Source: an uncultured Lachnospiraceae bacterium
GTDB lineage: Bacteria; Bacillota; Clostridia; Lachnospirales; Lachnospiraceae
Length of the DNA: 27,693 bases
Assembly (NCBI GenBank): GCA_905197485.1
Contig: CAJJYZ010000034.1
Span: 1 to 27,693, forward strand
Direction of reading: 5' to 3'
Below, piece after piece: positions 6,933-14,989 of this stretch. The stretch's first letter is position 1; every line of letters begins with the position of its first letter. Under the pieces are notes generated by a model. That model saw only the letters and a list, made by a program, of their open reading frames with translations, was not told the origin of the DNA and did no database searches. Both the position numbers and the translations under genes were made by a program.

Positions 6933-7415
6933 ATGGCATTCAAACCAACTACTTATCCAACGGAAAAGCCACTCATGTATCGTTTACTGAAAACCCAGCT
7001 TCTCGCTCTCATTGACGGTGTTCCGCATAGAACCGCAAACCTTGCGAATGCCTCCGCACTTCTTAACAGCGCATTGAAAGATATCAACTGGGTTGGATTC
7101 TATTTCTTAACAGACGACATCCTCATTCTCGGCCCGTTTCAAGGGAATCCGGCCTGTGTGGAAATCCAGTCCGGCAATGGAGTCTGCGGCACTGCAGTCG
7201 CCAAAGATGAAGTACAGCTCGTGAAAAATGTGCACGAATTTCCGGGGCATATCGCCTGTGACTGCGCATCCAATTCCGAGATTGTTATTCCGATTCACAA
7301 AGATGGAAAAGTCATCGGCGTATTGGACATTGATAGTCCTATCCTTGCAAGATTTGATGAAGAAGATGAGAAAGGTCTGTCAGAACTCGTCAAGCTTCTG
7401 GAACAAATCCTTTAA
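6933..7415 (+). CDS. msrC: Free methionine-(R)-sulfoxide reductase (GAF domain, fRMsr)
   Basis: The 160-residue single GAF-domain protein matches the fRMsr family, which reduces free L-methionine-(R)-sulfoxide with thioredoxin. Hallmarks are NWVGFYFL (52-59), GPFQGNPAC75, GVC85GT and PGHIAC109D, giving the three conserved cysteines of the catalytic and resolving cycle. ATG 6933 follows AGGAGG at 6919-6924; the upstream in-frame ATG at 6906 has no such site. It is monocistronic from a promoter at 6839-6867. An extra cysteine (C111) follows C109. Confidence 0.95.
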   Translation: MAFKPTTYPTEKPLMYRLLKTQLLALIDGVPHRTANLANASALLNSALKDINWVGFYFLTDDILILGPFQGNPACVEIQSGNGVCGTAVAKDEVQLVKNVHEFPGHIACDCASNSEIVIPIHKDGKVIGVLDIDSPILARFDEEDEKGLSELVKLLEQIL

Positions 7416-7419
7416 GCAA

Positions 7420-7482
7420 TATGCTCCTTCCGAAGAAAACAAGCAAAAGAATCAAAACTTGCCTCTCAGGAAGGAGCATATC
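7420..7482. repeat. Perfect 13-bp inverted repeat after msrC
   Basis: ATATGCTCCTTCC (7420-7432) is perfectly complementary to GGAAGGAGCATAT (7470-7482), enclosing 37 bases that contain a small CAAG/CTTG stem. It starts five bases past the msrC stop codon and lacks a T-run, so it is not a standard terminator. Confidence 0.75.
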
Positions 7483-7737
7483 ACGAAGTATACAGTCCTC
7501 AAAAGCTGTACCGTCTTATTTTATAATGATAAATACATCTCATACCTAAGTCTAAAAAATCCAACCAAAAGTTCACACCACCATCGTGATTTTTACTCCT
7601 GATTGGACTTTATCCGCCGCATTCATATGTTCTTTTTCCCTTCTTATGGAAATCTTTAGAATTTTAATAATTCCTTTCTATTTCCGTCACACTTTCCTCA
7701 TAATCATTGCTTATACTAAATATATCAAATGAAAGAA

Positions 7738-7794
7738 ATGAAGACAACAGTCGTATTTAAGCAATATTATTTATGGTTGTTGGCCTTCGACTAA
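7738..7794 (+). CDS. Possible 18-residue peptide or small RNA
   Basis: ATG 7738 opens a short frame, MKTTVVFKQYYLWLLAFD, ending with TAA at 7792-7794. A purine-rich AAATGAAAGAA precedes it as a weak ribosome binding site. TATACT at 7712-7717 could be a -10 box, without a clear -35. A strong terminator follows at 7837-7866, so a transcript of roughly 140 bases is plausible. The peptide is basic then hydrophobic and aromatic at its end. I do not recognise it; the transcript could equally be a non-coding RNA. Confidence 0.25.
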   Translation: MKTTVVFKQYYLWLLAFD

Positions 7795-7836
7795 CAATTC
7801 CGTTTTAAACGTTTTTCATATATTTTTTTCTCCTTT

Positions 7837-7866
7837 GGGCTGTACAATAGGTACAGCCCCCTTTTT
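7837..7866 (+). terminator. Rho-independent terminator, plus strand
   Basis: GGGCTGTAC (7837-7845) pairs perfectly with GTACAGCCC (7851-7859) around AATAG, then CC and TTTTT. The T-run is on the plus strand only, so it ends a plus-strand transcript (msrC read-through or a small RNA), not pepC. Confidence 0.88.
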
Positions 7867-7896
7867 ATTTCATCGTACTTTGCGATTCTAACCCCT

Positions 7897-9231
7897 CTAT
7901 GCAAGAGAACCCATCGGGTCCCAAGGCTCTAACATAATCGGCTCGCTCTCGTACTCTTTTAGAACTTCCTCCGGAACATATTTCTTATTAACAACAACCT
8001 GATACATATATTCGTCAAACCACTCGTCTGTCATCATATAATAACCGTCTTTTCCTGACTCTTTTCCCCAGCTATTTTCCACTTTCCAGCGATTTGGCTT
8101 TCCATCTTCATCCAGGTTCACGCCCATGAATACCATGGCGTGTGTCATCAGGCTCTGTCCATATTCCACACGCTCGCCTTTCGTCATTGTGAATTTTGTT
8201 CCGAACAACTCTTCTTTGTTATAATTGTTCAAATCCATTTTTCCATTCTCGCGGCCAAGCTCTTTTCCTACATCACAACCGAACCACACCGGAGAACCAT
8301 CCTGCATCTGCGTAATTGCCGCCTGCTTCAACACTTCTGATTCCACATTGACATAGCGCACTTCTCTTCCTTCTTTCACGTTGCCAAGGAACTTCACACT
8401 ATAGCTTCTGTGAAATGGCTTGTCACTGGTCGGCGCATTAATCAGACTGATATAATCATTCACATCGATATGGATATATTTCTCACAGAATGTTTTCGGT
8501 GTCAAATTGGTATCCCTATGGAAATTTTTTTCTTTGTCCCGCACTTCAAAGTCAAATGTCTTCGGTGGCTTTCCAAGGCAGATGCAAAGCATATTGTAGA
8601 CTTCACGCATCATCTCTTCTTTTTCTTCCCTTAATTCTTCCTGGCTTTTCCCTGTTCTAAAGCCTTTTCGGAGCACACATGCATACTCGCGCAATTTCTC
8701 TGTCATGAGTTCACACATCTCATTTGTCTCAGAAGAAGAGATAGTTTCCGGCATCGCTGACTTCGGAACAAGCCCGTATTTTGTGATAATATTGCAAATC
8801 ATATCCCACTGTCCACCATCATTTAACGGCGCGCTTAGAAGATGCGCTATCAATCGGCTATCCGTCGGTTCCTCCAACGTCTCAAGGATACTCTCCAGAA
8901 AATAGTTTGCTTTCTCCAGCTTGTCGTAGAACAACGTATAATTCTGGGATAATTCAAAATTTTCAAGGTTCATCTCATGAATCACATGATAACGAAGGAA
9001 ATTCAATGCTGCAAACATCCAGCATCGTCCGCTCTTTTTCTGATTCGTAATCGCACCTTGCTCCAGATTCAATGAAAACTCATAATTGTCTCCACGCTCT
9101 GCGTTGTGGTTGCGGGCTGTTTTCAACACTCCATTGGATGTGACTGCATTCATGGCAACAAGGTTGACTCTGTCTGCATCAAATCTCTCTTCAAACTGAT
9201 TCAATTTTTCTTTTGTAACAAATGTCTCCAT
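7897..9231 (-). CDS. pepC: Aminopeptidase C (bleomycin hydrolase family, C1)
   Basis: The 444-residue cytoplasmic cysteine aminopeptidase contains the papain-fold triad of the PepC/bleomycin hydrolase family: C70 in QKKSGRCWMFA (with Q64 for the oxyanion hole), H364 in LMTHAMVF and N386 in VENSWG. The family forms hexameric barrels that trim N-terminal residues from peptides. Length matches the family. The C-terminus ends in GSLA. AAAGGAGCC precedes ATG 9231. It follows the PHP gene by 16 bases and is the last gene of the five-gene minus-strand run; no obvious terminator with a minus-strand T-run is seen after it. Confidence 0.96.
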   Translation of the reverse strand: METFVTKEKLNQFEERFDADRVNLVAMNAVTSNGVLKTARNHNAERGDNYEFSLNLEQGAITNQKKSGRCWMFAALNFLRYHVIHEMNLENFELSQNYTLFYDKLEKANYFLESILETLEEPTDSRLIAHLLSAPLNDGGQWDMICNIITKYGLVPKSAMPETISSSETNEMCELMTEKLREYACVLRKGFRTGKSQEELREEKEEMMREVYNMLCICLGKPPKTFDFEVRDKEKNFHRDTNLTPKTFCEKYIHIDVNDYISLINAPTSDKPFHRSYSVKFLGNVKEGREVRYVNVESEVLKQAAITQMQDGSPVWFGCDVGKELGRENGKMDLNNYNKEELFGTKFTMTKGERVEYGQSLMTHAMVFMGVNLDEDGKPNRWKVENSWGKESGKDGYYMMTDEWFDEYMYQVVVNKKYVPEEVLKEYESEPIMLEPWDPMGSLA

Positions 9232-9247
9232 AACAAAAGGCTCCTTT

Positions 9248-9913
9248 CTACTTGTTTGTTTTTATAAGAAATGGTTTATGAATCGGTGTCTCCATATCCC
9301 AAATTCTATATTCTCCTTCCCAGTAATAAGCCGGTTTACATGCTCCGCTTCGGAATACACGTATCATATCTTCCATCGTCTTTACGTCCTCCGGGAAATA
9401 TGTAGCAAAAAATCCGATTTTCTCAATAATATGGCAATCGCTGGAACCTACGGTGATTTTGCCAAGTTCTTTCGCATAATCCGCCGCTTTTTTATTTGCT
9501 TCCGGAAGTGTGCTTCCATTCAACACCTCGATGCCGTCCAGCCCTTCCACTATCTTCAGGTTTTCTTCCAGCCCACGATTATTGTTTCGGAATGGATGTA
9601 CCGCAAAGCAGATTCCCCCCTGCTCCTTCACAAGGTCGATAAATTCCTGTGCGCTTACCCTCTCTCTCGGATATTCCTCGATTCCGAAGGCTACGATATC
9701 TCCTTGTAATGAAAAATATTCGATTCCTACGAAGATTGGAAAATTCACTTTTTCCGAATACTCCGCCGCGAATTCTTTCAGTCCCATGTCGTCATGGTCT
9801 GTAATGCAAATCGCTCCCAAGCCGCGTTGTTTCGTAATTTCCACCATATCCTCCAACATCAAAAAGCTGTCTTTGGAATATCTGGATTCGTGCATATGCA
9901 TATCAATAAACAT
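9248..9913 (-). CDS. PHP-domain metal-dependent phosphoesterase
   Basis: The 221-residue protein carries the four PHP metal-binding motifs: DMHMHE at the N-terminus (H6, H8), ITDHDD, the central AVHPFR and the C-terminal SSDCH. Stand-alone PHP proteins of this size hydrolyse small phosphoesters such as 3',5'-nucleoside bisphosphates or phosphorylated histidinol; the substrate cannot be told here. It starts 3 bases after the glycosyltransferase stop codon, with GAGGTG as ribosome binding site, so the two are tightly linked, though a shared pathway is only an inference. Confidence 0.9.
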   Translation of the reverse strand: MFIDMHMHESRYSKDSFLMLEDMVEITKQRGLGAICITDHDDMGLKEFAAEYSEKVNFPIFVGIEYFSLQGDIVAFGIEEYPRERVSAQEFIDLVKEQGGICFAVHPFRNNNRGLEENLKIVEGLDGIEVLNGSTLPEANKKAADYAKELGKITVGSSDCHIIEKIGFFATYFPEDVKTMEDMIRVFRSGACKPAYYWEGEYRIWDMETPIHKPFLIKTNK

Positions 9914-9916
9914 TTT

Positions 9917-11131
9917 CTACACCTCTTGTTCAGCCGCAATCTCCAATATTTTCTCGCTGATTCCTTTCCATGATATCTGTTCTAGCTGAGGCTCCTCTTC
10001 CTCTTTCTGCATCAGTTTCGCCCGCATTGCAGATGCAAGCCGTTCTTCAAATTCCGGCAATTCTTCTTCTACCGGTTCGTCCGTATTTCTCATAGCCGGA
10101 AGTCTCACGAAAGAAATTCTGCATCCCGGCACATTCTCACGAAACCACTCGGTTACTCCCGGAATATCTGAACTTACCACCTTACACCCGCATGCCATCG
10201 CCTCGATAAGGACAAGTCCCAATCCTTCAAAGTAGGACGGAAGAACAAACACATCGCTTTCCCGCAGTACATCCGCTAACTCCTCTTGTTTTAACATTCC
10301 AAGAAACTCGACGTCATATTTACAACGTTTTGCAAGCGTCCTGATTTCTTCGTATTCTTTTTGCGTCCCATGTCCGCCTGCAAGCTTTATCTTCAACTGA
10401 TTTGGTTCAAATTTCAGCTTATCCACCGCCCGAAGGAGGCTGAATACGCCCTTCTTCTCAGATACTTTTCCTGCAAATGCAATCTGAAAATACGGTTTTT
10501 TTACGCGTTCTTTCCGGAAAAATTTCTTCTCATTGTATCCAGCGCCAGCCACATAGATTTTCTCATCCTCAATATCGAAAATCTCTTCGATTGTTCTCTT
10601 ATGCGCATTCTGAAGCGCAATCACTAAATCCAATGTTCGAATCTGGCTCTTAATATATTCCCGTTCCAAAGGATTTTTTTGAATCTGCCTCAAGTCAGAA
10701 CCATGACTTACAGCAATCACCTTCCTATCCGGGTACCACTCCCGCACCATCGCGGTTAAAAGATACAGATGATGACATACAATCAAATCCGGTTCCAGAT
10801 TCCTTACCGCCTTCTCGATGATGTAATGAAATCTTTCTCGAAATTTTGCAACCATATCCGGCGTCAAATCGCAGTATTTTGTGCTCTCATACGGCATCTC
10901 ATCTGACATTCCGGTGACGGCAAACGGAAGCTTCTCTGTATGAAATTTCACTGGGTAAAACGTCACATTCTCCGGGAAATCCGCATAATCCTCCTCATAA
11001 ATTCCGGCCACTACTGCCTGTTCACATCCAAGTTCATCCCAGCTCTTCACCAGCTCTGTCAGGTAGACGCCGCTTCCTGTACTGTGCGGCTTCTGAGCAG
11101 TAATACTTAATATTCTCATTTGTTGTCGCAT
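9917..11131 (-). CDS. Glycosyltransferase family 4 (GT-B fold)
   Basis: The 404-residue GT-B glycosyltransferase has an N-terminal acceptor lobe starting with MRILSITAQKPHSTGSGVY and a C-terminal nucleotide-sugar lobe. The C-lobe shows AFAGKVSEKKG (218-228), a VFVLPSYFEGLGLVLIEAM stretch with the EX7E pair E302/E310, and ACGCKVVSSDIPG. Family members transfer sugars from NDP-sugars or similar donors to lipids, sugars or cell-envelope glycans. No membrane helix is seen. An AGGAAAAG precedes ATG 11131. It sits between the DUF3783 and PHP genes; the acceptor is unknown. Confidence 0.92.
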   Translation of the reverse strand: MRQQMRILSITAQKPHSTGSGVYLTELVKSWDELGCEQAVVAGIYEEDYADFPENVTFYPVKFHTEKLPFAVTGMSDEMPYESTKYCDLTPDMVAKFRERFHYIIEKAVRNLEPDLIVCHHLYLLTAMVREWYPDRKVIAVSHGSDLRQIQKNPLEREYIKSQIRTLDLVIALQNAHKRTIEEIFDIEDEKIYVAGAGYNEKKFFRKERVKKPYFQIAFAGKVSEKKGVFSLLRAVDKLKFEPNQLKIKLAGGHGTQKEYEEIRTLAKRCKYDVEFLGMLKQEELADVLRESDVFVLPSYFEGLGLVLIEAMACGCKVVSSDIPGVTEWFRENVPGCRISFVRLPAMRNTDEPVEEELPEFEERLASAMRAKLMQKEEEEPQLEQISWKGISEKILEIAAEQEV

Positions 11132-11190
11132 ACTTTTCCTATCTCTTTTCCTTTTTTATCTCTTCGCAAACATTCCGCTTCCGCGTTTTT

Positions 11191-11571
11191 TTACTTTTCC
11201 ATGCCCTTCATGGCTTCATGCTCCACAGCCAATTCCCGATATAGCTCCGGGACGCTCCATGTACAGTTCGTCTCCGTCAAAATCGCCTTATATTCGACAC
11301 GAATCCCGGCTTTTCTCATTGCTTTCAGCGCCTCATCCAGCTTTTGACTCCCAAGTCCGGCAAAGACCATCATCTCTTTTTCCAGTTCTTCCCCTTCATA
11401 CTTCTCCGGTTTCTCTTCCATTCCTTTCACACCCGCAAGGTAACCGACTGATTGTAAGTAATCTTCTTTTTTCACCTGCACAATCCGCATTTTCAAAGAC
11501 ATCGCCATAAGTTTGATTTTTCTCGCCCTCTCTTCATCCTCGAAATGAATCAATAAAATCGTTTCTCTCAA
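11191..11571 (-). CDS. DUF3783 family protein (TTG start)
   Basis: This small protein (126 residues from the TTG at 11571) matches DUF3783: an N-terminal ETILLIHF strand, a central helical part with EEMMVFAGLG-like sequence, then KAGIRVEYKAILTETNCTWSVPELYRELAVEHEAM. The family has no known function. I chose TTG 11571 because AAGGAG lies 10 bases upstream inside the 3' end of the HNH gene. In-frame ATGs at 11634 and 11601 would add a basic, unconserved tail and overlap the upstream gene. It starts 7 bases after the HNH stop codon. Confidence 0.8.
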   Translation of the reverse strand: MRETILLIHFEDEERARKIKLMAMSLKMRIVQVKKEDYLQSVGYLAGVKGMEEKPEKYEGEELEKEMMVFAGLGSQKLDEALKAMRKAGIRVEYKAILTETNCTWSVPELYRELAVEHEAMKGMEK

Positions 11572-11578
11572 TTTATTT

Positions 11579-12490
11579 CTACTCCTTTTTCTCTTCTTCA
11601 TACATCTGAAGCAGCCGCTCAAGCGTAATCTCAATCCCTGCTTCCTTTAAGGAATCTGCCCGTTTCCGATACAGAACTTCCAACATCTCCTTTTGTCCTC
11701 TGCCATGGCATAACGCCTCATAACATGACGGACATAGCGATACGATATTCGGCACAACATCCAGGGAATAGGAGCATTCTTCCGCATATCTTAACGGAAT
11801 CAGATGTCTTGGCTTTGCAAGCGCATACTGTCCTCCCTGTCTTCTCTCTATCACATGGCTTTCGTCAAATTCACATTGAAAATCGGCCTTCTTCAATGCG
11901 CGAAGTGCCGTCTCTGTGTTCCGTAAATGCAGGCTTATTCCATTCCTGAGAATCGGTTTTTCTTTCTTCCTCAATTTCTCTTCCGCGCCAATCTCCAGTA
12001 TCTCTATTTCTTCATCCGATATCTCCGCAATCCGGTCAGACAATCTTCTCTCTTCTAACTCGTCCTCTTTCCTGGCATCCCCTGCAACTTTTACAGGAAA
12101 TACCCAGACTCTTCGGATGTTTCCATGATTATCCTGACGAAATTCCTGATACGGTTCCTGCACAAGTCTTACGATTCCCCGATATACATATTCATTCTGA
12201 ACATACACTTCAAAAAGATGTACCGTCATGCCGTTGGTGTTCGACTCGCTCAATATCTTATTATAACTTCCGTCCAGCATCTGGTCTCCGTTCATCCCCA
12301 TTCCGGTGTAATATAAAATATCGTTTTCCCATTTGTCATCGGCAATTCCCTTAATATGATTCGATACAATCACAAGCGTCTGAAACTTCTTCGTGGGAAG
12401 CACTCCTCCGGCATTGGAACATTGAAAAAGATTCCGAAGCTGTCCAAACGTCAATGTATCTCCAATCTGTAATCCCGGATTAAATCTCAT
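11579..12490 (-). CDS. SRA-like plus HNH protein (ScoMcrA-type restriction relative)
   Basis: The 303-residue protein has an N-terminal SRA-like module (about 10-135, GDTLTFGQLRNLF... to RRVWVFPVKV), the fold that reads modified bases in McrA-like enzymes, and a C-terminal HNH module (about 204-262). In the HNH part H229 (RHLIPL), N248 and the zinc cysteines C253/C256 are present. The expected CxxCHxxxH end reads CPSCYEALCHG, so the first His is Tyr and the last is shifted by one. Activity may be lost or altered. ATG 12490 has AGGGGG upstream; an in-frame ATG at 12574 lacks a ribosome binding site and would span a terminator. No methyltransferase is adjacent. Confidence 0.82.
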   Translation of the reverse strand: MRFNPGLQIGDTLTFGQLRNLFQCSNAGGVLPTKKFQTLVIVSNHIKGIADDKWENDILYYTGMGMNGDQMLDGSYNKILSESNTNGMTVHLFEVYVQNEYVYRGIVRLVQEPYQEFRQDNHGNIRRVWVFPVKVAGDARKEDELEERRLSDRIAEISDEEIEILEIGAEEKLRKKEKPILRNGISLHLRNTETALRALKKADFQCEFDESHVIERRQGGQYALAKPRHLIPLRYAEECSYSLDVVPNIVSLCPSCYEALCHGRGQKEMLEVLYRKRADSLKEAGIEITLERLLQMYEEEKKE

Positions 12491-12515
12491 GAATATTTCC
12501 CCCTGTTCTACACAT

Positions 12516-12568
12516 AAAAATACCCCACTTTCCGTATTTTCTTCTATCTTAACACGTTCGGTGGGGTA
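12516..12568 (-). terminator. Terminator after the flavodiiron gene
   Basis: On the minus strand TACCCCAC (12568-12561) pairs with GTGGGGTA (12528-12521), followed by TTTTT (12520-12516). The 32-base loop is long. It separates the flavodiiron gene from the SRA/HNH operon and argues against the upstream start of the latter. Confidence 0.65.
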
Positions 12569-12595
12569 TGACAATGCACGTTTTTTATTCAGTTT

Positions 12596-14392
12596 CTAAG
12601 ATTCAATCGGTGAGAAATCTGCTACTCCATGCTTGCAGAGCGGACAGATATAATCGTCCGGAAGCGTCTCTCCTTCATAGATGAATCCGCAAATGTCACA
12701 GACAAACCCTTTCTTTCCTTCTGTCTGTGGCTTTGGTTTTACATGGCTGTGATAGTAAGTATATGTCATGGTATCCTTATTACTCATAACGCGCGCTTCT
12801 GTTACGGTACAGATGAACATACCATGTGTATCAAGGTCTACATACTTCTCTACCTTCAATGACATGAAAGCATTGATGTATTTTGGAAGGAAAATAACTC
12901 CGTTATCGGAACGAAGTGTCTTCATTCCCTCAAATTTATCCGCAGTACGTCCACTCTGGAATCCAAATCTCTGGAAGATTTCAAACGGCGCTTCCACAGA
13001 GAGACAGTTCACGTTCATCACGCCGGTCTGCTTAATAATATGGTGTGAATAATTTGCCTTATTGATATTGACCGCCACACGATTCGGGTTATCTGTAAGC
13101 TGTGTAACCGTATTAACAATCAATCCGTTATCCTTCACTCCATCATTGGAAGTTACGACATATAATCCGTAACCGATTTTGAAAAGAGCCGTCATATCAT
13201 TCTTGTTTGCCTTCTCTTCTGACTGCGCAATATACTCCTCGCACAGTTCGTCTGCCATCTTCTCTAACTGTTCTACGTTCTCGTTGCTTACGGAAGAAAA
13301 GATTTTCACATTCTGATTCATCCATGTGATGTTCTTGCTGTTCTCAAACATTCCTTTCATAATCTTCGCCGCAATCGGAGCCCAGCTTCCGTTCTCAATC
13401 AGACCAATCGTGCGGTTCTGATAGTTTCTCTCTGTCAAATGGTCGATAAACGTCTTCATAAACGGAAAGATTTCAGAGTTATATGTTGTTGTCGCAAGCA
13501 CGAGTTTTCCGTAACGGAATGCGTTCTCAACTGCTTTTGACATATCTGTTCTCGCAAGGTCACATACAACCACTTCCGGACAGCCTTTTTCTTTCAGTTT
13601 GTTTGTCAGGATTTCTACCGCTTTCTTTGTATTGCCATATACAGAAGTATAAGCAATCATAACGCCTTCCGCCTCTACGCTATAAGAAGACCATGTGTTG
13701 TATTTCTCAATATAATGTCCAAGATTCTCTGTGAGAACCGGTCCATGAAGCGGACAAATCACCTGAATATCCAATGTAGCCGCAACTTTTAAGAGATTCT
13801 GAACCTGAACGCCGTATTTTCCAACGATACCAATATAGTAACGTCTTGCTTCATCATCCCAGTCTTCTTCTACGTCAAGAGCGCCAAATTTGCCAAATCC
13901 GTCCGCAGAAAAGAGAACCTTATCTGTGCTGTCATAAGTCACCATGACTTCCGGCCAATGTACCATCGGCGCAAATACGAATGTAAGTACGTGCTTTCCG
14001 AGTTCCAAAGTATCTTTATTCTTTACTTCCAATGTTCTTCCTTCAAAATCCATCTCGCGGAAGAAATTCTGCATCATGATAAATGTCTTCGCATTGGCAA
14101 CAATCGTTGTATCCGGATATACTTTCATAAAGTTCTGGATATTGGCAGAGTGGTCCGGCTCCATATGCTGGATGATAAGATAATCCGGTTTTCTTCCTTC
14201 CAAAGCCACTTCGATATTGTCCAGCCATTCGTGTGTAAACTTCGCATCTACCGTATCCATAACCGCAATCTTCTCATCTTTAATAACATAAGAATTATAT
14301 GCCATTCCATTCGGCACAACATACTGACCTTCAAACAAATCAACCTGATGGTCGTTAACGCCTGCATAAATGATATCGTCTGTGATTCTCAT
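12596..14392 (-). CDS. Flavodiiron protein fused to flavin reductase and rubredoxin
   Basis: The 598-residue protein contains four modules. A metallo-beta-lactamase diiron domain (1-~245) has ligands H76, E78, D80, H81, H145, D164 and H216. A flavodoxin-like FMN domain spans ~250-390 (AYTSVYGNT loop). A flavin reductase-like domain spans ~400-555, and a C-terminal rubredoxin (563-598) has C565/C568 and C583/C586. Flavodiiron proteins reduce O2 to water or NO to N2O and protect anaerobes. Here the electron carriers are in one chain. ATG 14392 has AAAGGAG 8 bases upstream; the in-frame ATG at 14476 has none and would lie at the -10 box. It is transcribed alone from the promoter at 14464-14492. 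Confidence 0.96.
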   Translation of the reverse strand: MRITDDIIYAGVNDHQVDLFEGQYVVPNGMAYNSYVIKDEKIAVMDTVDAKFTHEWLDNIEVALEGRKPDYLIIQHMEPDHSANIQNFMKVYPDTTIVANAKTFIMMQNFFREMDFEGRTLEVKNKDTLELGKHVLTFVFAPMVHWPEVMVTYDSTDKVLFSADGFGKFGALDVEEDWDDEARRYYIGIVGKYGVQVQNLLKVAATLDIQVICPLHGPVLTENLGHYIEKYNTWSSYSVEAEGVMIAYTSVYGNTKKAVEILTNKLKEKGCPEVVVCDLARTDMSKAVENAFRYGKLVLATTTYNSEIFPFMKTFIDHLTERNYQNRTIGLIENGSWAPIAAKIMKGMFENSKNITWMNQNVKIFSSVSNENVEQLEKMADELCEEYIAQSEEKANKNDMTALFKIGYGLYVVTSNDGVKDNGLIVNTVTQLTDNPNRVAVNINKANYSHHIIKQTGVMNVNCLSVEAPFEIFQRFGFQSGRTADKFEGMKTLRSDNGVIFLPKYINAFMSLKVEKYVDLDTHGMFICTVTEARVMSNKDTMTYTYYHSHVKPKPQTEGKKGFVCDICGFIYEGETLPDDYICPLCKHGVADFSPIES

Positions 14393-14463
14393 AATGTAAA
14401 CTCCTTTTATTTTACTTTTATTCTGCTTGTTTTCTAAGTGTCCCGTATCTTTCCTCACAGAAC

Positions 14464-14492
14464 AGTATAGCCACAAGTTCGGAATAAATCAA
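14464..14492 (-). promoter_or_regulatory. Promoter of the flavodiiron gene
   Basis: On the minus strand TTGATT (14492-14487), 17 bases, then TATACT (14469-14464) precede the gene by about 70 bases. It is divergent from the brnQ leader, with an AT-rich stretch in between that contains small inverted repeats and no gene. Confidence 0.6.
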
Positions 14493-14598
14493 TTATTTAA
14501 CAATAAAAATTTGTATAAAATAGCGCGCAATTTATACTCTCTATCGATTCAACGCTTTAACATTTTAAAGATTTATTAAAATAAATTGCAAAAACCCC

Positions 14599-14627
14599 TT
14601 GTCAAATCCTTCCGAATGGTCTATAAT
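14599..14627 (+). promoter_or_regulatory. Promoter of the T-box leader and brnQ
   Basis: TTGTCA (14599-14604), a 17-base spacer and a perfect TATAAT (14622-14627) start the leader transcript near 14634. Confidence 0.82.
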
Positions 14628-14660
14628 ACATTCAAATTTAAGAATTTTTTAAATTCATTT

Positions 14661-14900
14661 GATGGGAACAAGTACTCTGCAGCGGAATTTTCAGAGAGGT
14701 AGTGGCCGGTGAGAACTACTAAGGAACCTGTAAGAAGAAATCATCCCTGAGAAGCAAACTGAAACTAAGTAGGAGCGCCGGAGTAGAGCCACGTTACAGG
14801 TGATACGCATTATATGATGCGGATAAGAGCTGAGTTTTTCTCAGGAATTAAGGTGGTACCGCGGTTAACAATCGTCCTTTTTATAGGATGATTTTTTTTT
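14661..14900 (+). ncRNA. T-box riboswitch, isoleucine specifier
   Basis: The leader has the T-box sequence AAGGTGGTACCGCGG at 14850-14864, an AGTA motif at 14671-14674 and a GAGAG...GTGAGAAC distal stem region around 14692-14716. The specifier region reads GAAATCATCCCTGAG with ATC at 14740-14742, which decodes isoleucine. An ATC specifier fits a branched-chain amino acid carrier. When uncharged tRNA-Ile binds, the antiterminator at the T-box should replace the terminator at 14870-14900 and let brnQ be transcribed. Confidence 0.93.
14870..14900 (+). terminator. T-box intrinsic terminator
   Basis: AATCGTCC (14870-14877) pairs with GGATGATT (14886-14893) with one G-U pair, followed by an uninterrupted run of T to 14900. 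It is the 'off' structure of the T-box switch. Confidence 0.9.
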
Positions 14901-14989
14901 ACACAAAAATTCCTTTGAAAACGATATCGCAACAGACACACGCGCAAACATTTCGTTTCACACAATCTTTTGATTCAAGGAGGATTATT

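Larger units (their letters stand above)
7416..7896. other. 481-base region without a conserved gene
   Basis: This gap lies between convergent msrC and pepC and is AT-rich. It holds a long hairpin (7420-7482), a possible small transcript with an 18-codon frame (7738-7794), and a plus-strand terminator (7837-7866). Nothing recognisable was seen in 7490-7700. Confidence 0.7.

Noticed and set aside
7837..7866. Hairpin read as the pepC terminator
   Set aside because: The T-run is on the plus strand; on the pepC (minus) strand the hairpin is followed by purines.
11572..11634. ATG starts at 11634 or 11601 for the DUF3783 gene
   Set aside because: They overlap the SRA/HNH gene and add a basic tail without a ribosome binding site; TTG 11571 is preceded by AAGGAG.
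14393..14476. ATG 14476 start for the flavodiiron protein
   Set aside because: It would place the -10 box within the coding region and has no ribosome binding site; ATG 14392 has one and matches the family N-terminus.
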